Below, one piece after another: positions 58,469 through 64,000 of a DNA stretch of 64,000 bases. The notes beneath the pieces were generated by a model. The model made no database searches. It was not told the origin of the DNA and saw nothing but the letters and a program-made list of their open reading frames with translations. This DNA is from Paenibacillus macerans (GTDB lineage: Bacteria; Bacillota; Bacilli; Paenibacillales; Paenibacillaceae): NCBI RefSeq assembly GCF_023715465.1, contig NZ_JAMBOE010000021.1:1-64000 (forward strand), given 5' to 3'. How positions within the stretch are numbered: the stretch's first letter is position 1; each line of letters begins with the position of its first letter. A program made the position numbers and the translations under genes.

Positions 58469-59488
58469 CTACTTCAACCTTGCGTCTTGCTCGAAAATCG
58501 GCACCATCCGCCGCTTCCCGTTTCTGAACACCGTCAGCTCCGTATACCCCAGCTCTACCGCGTCGGCCAAAGCGCTATCCAACAATGTTCCAATATCGTC
58601 CGGAAAATGGGCGTCCGAGGATAAAGTAAGCGGAACCTGATATTTGGCCAACACGGACAGGAATAAGGGACTCGGGCAACTCTCCGCAATCGGGTACCGG
58701 TAGGCCAAACCGGTATTAATCTCGGTAATGACCCCGCTCTGCACCATGGTCTCGGCGATTTGCCGGTAATACGGCAGCAACTCCTTCTCGTTGGCCGGGC
58801 GGAAGCCGAAGACCTTCAGGTTGTCCGGGTGGGCGATAATATGGAATAAACCCGATTCACAGGCTTGTCTTAACAATTCATAATAGGCCGCGTAGGTTTG
58901 CACGGGATCTCTCCCGTCAAATCCAGCCTTCGCCTCGGGATTGTCAAACCCCCAACCATCGAGGAAATGCACCGATCCAATCACGTAGTCCCATCCATAG
59001 CTCTCCAGCAACGCGCCAAGCTCCGCTTCGCCGCCGGGGAAGAAATCCGCCTCGATGCCAAGCGCCAGATCCGGCCTTGTTTTCTTCGCTTCCGTGACAA
59101 AGTCCACGAAGTCCGCAAGCGACGTTACGCAAACCTGATCAAGCCACGTACGCTGCAGCTTACCGACGGGACTGTCATCCAGCAGCATGTGTTTTTCATA
59201 GTAGGACCGGCATTCCCGAAAACGATATAAATGATCCACGACCCCAAACTCTTGAATGCCTCGCTCGCGCCCTGTCGTTAAATAGCGGTCCAGCCATTCC
59301 TCGCTATAGCAACCCTGCCGCATTCTGCGAGACAGCAGCTGCGCCATTTCCTCCGCAAACGGAAGCGTATGATGGCCTAGCGCCCGATCTGGCTTCGGTT
59401 CCGTCGAAGACAACCCTTGCAAAGTGCGCGATAACCAGCGTAATGAATACGGGCCTTCCTCCAAATGAAAATGCAAATCAACCTTCAT
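58469..59488 (-). CDS. PHP-domain phosphoesterase (HisJ-like)
   Basis: A 339-residue metal-dependent phosphoesterase. PHP metal motifs: VDLHFHLEEG at the N terminus, EFGVVDHLYRF near 80, ALGIEADFF near 142, a later IIAHPDNLKVF, and SSDAHFPDDIG near the C terminus. HisJ-like enzymes hydrolyse small phosphomonoesters. Here it is the last gene of an operon with an alkaline-phosphatase-superfamily enzyme and a PotA-type importer, so it probably acts on the imported phosphorylated compound. It lies 18 bp after the previous gene. Confidence 0.87.
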   Translation of the reverse strand: MKVDLHFHLEEGPYSLRWLSRTLQGLSSTEPKPDRALGHHTLPFAEEMAQLLSRRMRQGCYSEEWLDRYLTTGRERGIQEFGVVDHLYRFRECRSYYEKHMLLDDSPVGKLQRTWLDQVCVTSLADFVDFVTEAKKTRPDLALGIEADFFPGGEAELGALLESYGWDYVIGSVHFLDGWGFDNPEAKAGFDGRDPVQTYAAYYELLRQACESGLFHIIAHPDNLKVFGFRPANEKELLPYYRQIAETMVQSGVITEINTGLAYRYPIAESCPSPLFLSVLAKYQVPLTLSSDAHFPDDIGTLLDSALADAVELGYTELTVFRNGKRRMVPIFEQDARLK

Positions 59489-59506
59489 CCGCCATATCCC
59501 CCTTGT

Positions 59507-60328
59507 CTAATCCCATTTCACCATGGCCTCGGAAGGCTTGATCCCCAAATAATGGCACATTAACGGGGCAAGCAGCAGCTGCGACAACCCCCTTGCGTCA
59601 TCAAGCATGGAAGCCGGGATCGGCAGCTCGCCAAAAACATAAAGCGGGACATTCCGTTCCTCCGGCTCCGTTCCCCCATGCTGTCCCATTGCATTCATCC
59701 CATGGTCGGACGTGACGATGACCTGATATCCCTGCGCCCTCCATAACGGAACCAACGTGGCCAGCATCCCGTCAACCGCTCGCACGGCGCCTTCATATTG
59801 CTTGCTTTCCCCGCCGTGCTTGTGGCCCATATCGTCGATATTCATCGAGTGGATATATAAAAAATGCGGATCGTACGCCAAACGCAAATGCTCGGCATCG
59901 CTAAACAGATGGCTGTCCGGATAGTGATCCTCGTAATAAAAAATACCGTGCTGAATCGGTTTGCCCTCATCATGCTGATGGCGGTCGGTTACGGGGTTGA
60001 ATGGAGCGCTGTTATACAGCTCACTGACCCAATGATACGCGGCGGCCGCCGTCCTTAAGCCCGCCCCCACCGCGAGCTGAAACACGCTCCGCTCATGGCT
60101 TAGCCGGGCGATATGATTCGCCGTGATGCCGTTTTTCGCGGCTGTCGTGCCGGTCAGCAACACTTCATAGAGCGGGCGCGACAGGCTGGGCAGCTGCGAT
60201 TGAACCTGATAACAGGCGGCCTCCCCCTGCTCCACCAAATGCTCTACGTACCCCAAATACTTGCGGGCGGCATCATATCTTAATCCGTCCAAAACAACGA
60301 CAACAAGCTTAGCTTCTGTGCCAGTCAT
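59507..60328 (-). CDS. Alkaline phosphatase superfamily phosphodiesterase
   Basis: A 273-residue type I phosphodiesterase/nucleotide pyrophosphatase-like enzyme. The metal and nucleophile region begins VVVVLDGLRYD; the nucleophile Thr is probably within LLTGTTAAKNG. Metal ligands appear in IDDMGHKHGG and TSDHGMNAMGQHGG. No signal peptide, so it acts in the cytosol after import. It is 16 bp downstream of the DeoR gene. Substrate likely a phosphodiester or phosphonate; this is inferred from operon context. Confidence 0.87.
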   Translation of the reverse strand: MTGTEAKLVVVVLDGLRYDAARKYLGYVEHLVEQGEAACYQVQSQLPSLSRPLYEVLLTGTTAAKNGITANHIARLSHERSVFQLAVGAGLRTAAAAYHWVSELYNSAPFNPVTDRHQHDEGKPIQHGIFYYEDHYPDSHLFSDAEHLRLAYDPHFLYIHSMNIDDMGHKHGGESKQYEGAVRAVDGMLATLVPLWRAQGYQVIVTSDHGMNAMGQHGGTEPEERNVPLYVFGELPIPASMLDDARGLSQLLLAPLMCHYLGIKPSEAMVKWD

Positions 60329-60343
60329 CCTGTTTCTCCCCCT

Positions 60344-61129
60344 TCATTTTGCTTCGATCCACTGGATATGTTTATTCCGGAGCGTCTGCACCCATTCCTT
60401 CGGCAGAGCCGCGTCGCTAACGATCGCGTGAACCTTGCCGAGCGGGGCAATCTCCACAAAAGCTTCCTTATCCAGCTTGGATTCATCGGCCAACACAATC
60501 GTCCGGTAAGCGGCCTCGATCATCCGCCGCGACATCCCCGTTTCGTTGATATCGTAATCGCTGATACCCCGCTCCAAGGAAATCCCCCCTATGGAGATAA
60601 AAGCCTTGTCGACCCGGAATTGCGACATGACGCTCTCGCCGATCGTTCCCGACATCGACTGCTGCTCCGGATTCAGTTCCCCGCCGACGACGAAAATTTT
60701 CCCGGAAAACCGCCCGCTGGTGAGCGATTCCATTAAATGATAGGCCACAGCCAGCGAGTTCGTCAGAATCGTCAACCGTTCCCGTCCGGCGATGGCTTTG
60801 GCCAGCTCCAGCGTCGTCGTGCCGATGTCGATCGCGATCGTGTCGCCGGATTCGATCAGTTCGGCGGCCGCGTGGCCGATCCGTTCTTTTTCCTCCGCCT
60901 TCACCTTCTGGCGCTGCAGATAAGGGGGCTCGTAGCTCGTCAGTTTGGGGAGCAACGCGCCGCCGTAGACTCTTTTGGCCAGACCTTCTTTTTCCAATAA
61001 AATCAGATCACGGCGAACGGTCTCCTCCGAAACGGTAAACAGCTGCGATAATGCCGGCACCTTCACCTGACCCTCTTGCTTTAATTGCTCCACGATGACG
61101 CGTTTGCGTTCCTCGGATGAAATCGACAA
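60344..61129 (-). CDS. DeoR-family transcriptional regulator
   Basis: A 261-residue repressor. N-terminal DeoR helix-turn-helix (ERKRVIVEQLKQEGQVKV; VSEETVRRDLILLEKEGLAKRVYGG) and a C-terminal DeoRC sugar-phosphate sensor domain with DIGTTTLELA and ILTNSLAVA. It likely represses the operon until a phosphorylated intermediate is present. I prefer the TTG start at 61129 with AAGGGGCTTAAGGA upstream, 4 bp from the ATPase stop. A TTG at 61153 is possible. Confidence 0.88.
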   Translation of the reverse strand: MSISSEERKRVIVEQLKQEGQVKVPALSQLFTVSEETVRRDLILLEKEGLAKRVYGGALLPKLTSYEPPYLQRQKVKAEEKERIGHAAAELIESGDTIAIDIGTTTLELAKAIAGRERLTILTNSLAVAYHLMESLTSGRFSGKIFVVGGELNPEQQSMSGTIGESVMSQFRVDKAFISIGGISLERGISDYDINETGMSRRMIEAAYRTIVLADESKLDKEAFVEIAPLGKVHAIVSDAALPKEWVQTLRNKHIQWIEAK

Positions 61130-61133
61130 ATCC

Positions 61134-62183
61134 TTAAGCCCCTTCCTTCTCAAGCTGCAACAGCTGCGATCGATCCAAAGCCAGGTTTACCGGGCTATTG
61201 TCGCCGAGCCGCGGGGAACGGCCGTCATTCAGCGCGTCGACCGTCAGCCTGATGCCTGCGGCATCGATGGTATAACGGATCACGTTGCCCAAAATGGACG
61301 CCGAATGAACAGTGCCCTCTACGATCTGTTTGCCCGCAGTTGCTTGTTTGTCCCCGCCCCCCCGATCCGTGCTTACCAGGACCAGCGATTCCGGCCGGAT
61401 GGCGAAGCTCTCCGCCTCACTATCGACGGTCCCGAACAGCCGCAGTGCCTCGGCGCGGGACAGCACATTGTAGCTGCCCATGAACCGGGCGACAAACTCC
61501 GTTTTTGGCGTGGAATACAGTTCCTCCGGCGTCCCCTGTTGCACGATGCTTCCCTTATTCATCAAACATACCCGATCGGATAAGGTTAAAGCCTCTTCCT
61601 GATCATGGGTCACAAAGATCGTGGTCATGTTGAATTTTTTCTGGATCTCGCGGATTTCGGTGCGCAGGTTTTTGCGGATCTTCGCATCGAGTGCGCTGAG
61701 CGGTTCATCCAAGAGCAGAACCTTGGGCTGTGCGGCCAGGGAACGGGCGAGCGCCACGCGCTGCTGCTGCCCTCCCGACAGATGCTGGGGATACGCATCC
61801 CGCTTGTCCGCCATATCGATGAGCTCCAGCAATTCCTCGGCTCTCTGGCGTCTGGCCTCCTTGGAGGTTCCTCGCATTTTCATCCCGTACCCAATATTTT
61901 CACTAACCGTCATGTTGGGGAATAGGGCATAAGATTGAAACACCATGCCGATCTCCCGGCTGCGCGGGGGCAAGTTGACGATATCCTTATCGTCCAGCCA
62001 AATCTGCCCGTCATTTAGCTCTGTCAGACCGGCGATGCAGCGCAGCAGCGTGCTTTTTCCACAGCCGGAAGGCCCCAGCAGAGTGACAAGCTCCCCCTCG
62101 CGGATATCCAAATTCACCTGGTTCAGCACCGTCGTATCGCCGAATTGCTTGCGGATGCCTGCCAGCTTCAAATAAGGTTTCAT
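61134..62183 (-). CDS. ABC transporter ATP-binding protein (PotA-like)
   Basis: A 349-residue importer ATPase. Walker A is GPSGCGKST, Q-loop FQSYALFP, signature LSGGQQQR, Walker B VLLLDEPLSALD, H-loop VTHDQEEA. The C-terminal TOBE-like domain (about 240-345) is typical of the spermidine/iron/phosphonate (CUT1-like) class. It energises the two permeases encoded upstream. The start overlaps the preceding permease gene by 4 bp. Confidence 0.92.
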   Translation of the reverse strand: MKPYLKLAGIRKQFGDTTVLNQVNLDIREGELVTLLGPSGCGKSTLLRCIAGLTELNDGQIWLDDKDIVNLPPRSREIGMVFQSYALFPNMTVSENIGYGMKMRGTSKEARRQRAEELLELIDMADKRDAYPQHLSGGQQQRVALARSLAAQPKVLLLDEPLSALDAKIRKNLRTEIREIQKKFNMTTIFVTHDQEEALTLSDRVCLMNKGSIVQQGTPEELYSTPKTEFVARFMGSYNVLSRAEALRLFGTVDSEAESFAIRPESLVLVSTDRGGGDKQATAGKQIVEGTVHSASILGNVIRYTIDAAGIRLTVDALNDGRSPRLGDNSPVNLALDRSQLLQLEKEGA

Positions 62184-62989
62184 TCCGAGATCCCCCTGTT
62201 CACTTTTTTGCCGAGCTTCATCAGGACCATGGACAGCACCAGAATAAACAGAAAATAGGAAATGGCAATCGCGCTGGCCAAATGCCCGCTTTCATTCATC
62301 CTGCGGGCCAAATACACCTGAATGGTCTGAATATGCCCCCCCACCAGCATGTTCGTTAAGACGAATTCGCCAAACAGTACCGAGAAGGATAACAAAGTCG
62401 AAGTCATGACCCCAGGCCAGATATTCGGCAAAATCACACTGGCAAAGGCCTTGCTGCGGCTGGCGCCCAGCATCTCCGCGGCATTCAACAGCTCCACCGC
62501 CGAAACGGTCAACAAACTGTTGCGGATGCCCTGATACATATAAGGCAAAATGACGATGAAATACGCGCCGATCAAAATATAGGCGGTGCCTGAAATGTTA
62601 AGCGGTCCGGAAGAATAGGCGCGAATCAGTCCTACGGCGGCGACGACGCCGGGCACGGCATAAGGAAGTACGACGATTCCTTTCATGAAGCTTTCCAGCC
62701 GCGGCAAATAAACCGTAATGATAAACACGGCCGGCAGCATAACCGCAAGGCTGAGCGCCACGCTGATCAGGCATAAATAGAAAGATTCCCACAGCGCATC
62801 CAGAAATCGCGTATCCCGAAACATCTCGCCGAACCATTCCAGCGTCCAGCTCTCCGGTAGGATGGTGGCCTGCCATTCCTTAGCGAACGCATAAATGAGC
62901 GTGGCCAGCAAGGGAAGGAGCAAGTAGACCATCAGCAACAGCATGAGCGAACGATGCCCCCAGCCGGCTTTCCTGCTTGGCGTCTCCAT
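62180..62989 (-). CDS. ABC transporter permease (PotC-like)
   Basis: A 269-residue membrane protein with six predicted helices and the EAA-like loop NAAEMLGASRSKAFASVILPNI. It forms the channel with the other permease. AAGGAGGAATTGTG precedes the ATG at 62989. The longer start at 63031 lies inside the upstream gene and has no ribosome site. It overlaps the upstream stop codon. Confidence 0.91.
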   Translation of the reverse strand: METPSRKAGWGHRSLMLLLMVYLLLPLLATLIYAFAKEWQATILPESWTLEWFGEMFRDTRFLDALWESFYLCLISVALSLAVMLPAVFIITVYLPRLESFMKGIVVLPYAVPGVVAAVGLIRAYSSGPLNISGTAYILIGAYFIVILPYMYQGIRNSLLTVSAVELLNAAEMLGASRSKAFASVILPNIWPGVMTSTLLSFSVLFGEFVLTNMLVGGHIQTIQVYLARRMNESGHLASAIAISYFLFILVLSMVLMKLGKKVNRGISE

Positions 62990-63909
62990 CACAATTCCTC
63001 CTTCAAGGCCGAGGATTTCAGCTTGGGCCATTTCCGCGGGCTGCGGGCTTTTGGCGTAACGAAGCCGGATTGAAACCGATTCGAACGCTGGGTCATCTTA
63101 TGATTTAAAAAGACCGCCAGCAGGGTCGATAACGCCATAATCACCGCGAGCGCATTCCCGAGTTGCGGTTCGTTCACCACGTCGCCCGAGACCAGGTTGC
63201 CGATCCGCACGGCGAGCAAATTGAAATTGCTTCCGACCAGGGCATAAGCCGTCGCGTACGCCCCCATGCTGTTGGCGAACAAAATCCCCAGCGTTCCGAA
63301 TACGGCGGGCATAAGCACCGGGATGCCGATCGTCCGCCAAAATTGCCACGTACTGGCGCCGAGGAGCGCCGCCGCGTCCTTCCACTGCTCGCGAATCCCG
63401 TAAAAAGAAGGGTACAGCAGCAATAAAGCAAGGGGGACCTGAAAATAAACATAAACCAGCACCAGCCCCGACCAGCTATATAAATTGAAACCGTCGAACA
63501 CATTCCAGCCCCACTGCTTAAACAGCAAAGTAAACACCCCGTTGCTGCCCAGCAGAATAATATAAGCGAAGGCCAGCGGAACGCCGGCAAAATTCGAGGT
63601 CATATTGGACAACATGATCAGGCGATCCCGCATTCTCGGCGCAAAGCGCGTCACGGAATAAGCGCAGATGAGCCCCACGGCAACCCCAATCACGCTGGAA
63701 AACACCGAAATCAGCAAACTGTTTTTGATGGCTTTGAGATAATAATCGCTTTGCAGAATTCTGGCATAATAATCGAACGTAAAACCTGAGCCGTCCCCTT
63801 GACTGATGCTTCCCGTCAGCATGGACAGGATGGGGACCAGTTGGAACAGGGCGATCATCACGGCAAAAGGAACCAGCCCGAGCAAAAACCAGCGATTTTT
63901 ACGCTTCAC
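62989..63909 (-). CDS. ABC transporter permease (PotB-like)
   Basis: A 306-residue membrane protein with six predicted helices and the EAA loop DAAALLGASTWQFWRTIGIPVL. The C-terminal 35 residues are a basic cytosolic tail. GGGGAGGGAGAGGC precedes a GTG start at 63909. It is the first gene of the operon inside the window. The matching solute-binding protein is not present here and would be expected upstream, beyond the right edge. Confidence 0.9.
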   Translation of the reverse strand: MKRKNRWFLLGLVPFAVMIALFQLVPILSMLTGSISQGDGSGFTFDYYARILQSDYYLKAIKNSLLISVFSSVIGVAVGLICAYSVTRFAPRMRDRLIMLSNMTSNFAGVPLAFAYIILLGSNGVFTLLFKQWGWNVFDGFNLYSWSGLVLVYVYFQVPLALLLLYPSFYGIREQWKDAAALLGASTWQFWRTIGIPVLMPAVFGTLGILFANSMGAYATAYALVGSNFNLLAVRIGNLVSGDVVNEPQLGNALAVIMALSTLLAVFLNHKMTQRSNRFQSGFVTPKARSPRKWPKLKSSALKEEL

Positions 63910-63958
63910 GCCTCTCCCTCCCCTATTGGAAATAACCCCAAAAACTTATAACTTATAA

Positions 63959-63990
63959 GGAGCGCCATTCGTACAGGACGATGACGCTCC
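63959..63990 (-). terminator. Hairpin upstream of the ABC operon, possible terminator of the gene beyond the edge
   Basis: GGAGCG and CGCTCC flank a 20-base loop. On the minus strand it is followed by TTATAAGTTATAAGTTTTTG. It could end an upstream solute-binding protein transcript while allowing some readthrough into the permeases. Confidence 0.45.
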
Positions 63991-64000
63991 ACCTATAACT

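Overview
The window looks like a chromosomal segment of a Paenibacillus-type endospore-forming Bacillota. This rests on gene content: a CotF-type spore coat protein, an hxlR-hxlA-hxlB formaldehyde module, a ydjFGHI-like operon, a bmrCD-like exporter pair, YesM/YesN-type two-component genes beside an Lpl-type sugar ABC transporter, and moderately GC-rich coding DNA. There is no rRNA, canonical tRNA, prophage or CRISPR array. An IS3-family element is cut by the left edge.

Layout. 1-2.3 kb: IS end, then HxlR regulator and the two ribulose monophosphate enzymes. 2.4-3.8 kb: a small hypothetical gene and a compact convergent locus resembling a type I toxin-antitoxin pair. 3.8-12.1 kb: Ca2+ P-type ATPase, uridine kinase, heterodimeric multidrug exporter, a 68-70 bp tandem repeat, and an SGNH hydrolase. 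12.6-13.6 kb: DUF378 protein and spore coat protein. 13.7-26.9 kb: a carbohydrate-use region on the minus strand (domain-swapped GH3 glycosidase, solute-binding lipoprotein, two permeases, YesN/YesM-like pair, FAD oxidoreductase). 27-29.3 kb: an AT-rich Mrr-type nuclease gene joined to the remnant of a GC-rich resident gene. 29.4-35.8 kb: DUF4261 protein, ADP-ribosylglycohydrolase, small hypothetical, TatD, KptA, Rrf2 regulator, nitroreductase, MscL.

35.9-48.2 kb is the most interesting region, an RNA-repair and RNA-surveillance island. On the minus strand three tandem structured RNAs precede a Ro60/TROVE gene, an RlaP-type nucleotidyltransferase, Hen1 and Pnkp. The three RNAs share one fold: a long closing stem ending in GAGG, a CGCYN bulge, a second stem always closed by GGG:CCU, and a conserved WUACUUCG. 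They are best read as Y RNAs. The first carries a circularly permuted tRNA body (T arm, acceptor stem closed by a four-base loop, D arm). Divergent from the array are a MoxR ATPase, a metallopeptidase-like VWA protein and two WYL-domain regulators.

48.2-64 kb: small membrane protein, nucleoside/thymidylate-type kinase, ankyrin lipoprotein, TetR regulator, EamA transporter, a PspA-led envelope-stress operon with an ECF-type promoter, hypothetical membrane genes, a VanZ protein, and an operon (PHP hydrolase, alkaline-phosphatase-superfamily enzyme, DeoR regulator, PotA-like ATPase, two permeases) that looks like uptake and breakdown of a phosphorylated compound.

Across the window about ten gaps between genes hold 150-200 bp elements. 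Most have the same plan: two copies of a short word, then two inverted copies. Different loci use different word families. No standard annotation explains these elements.
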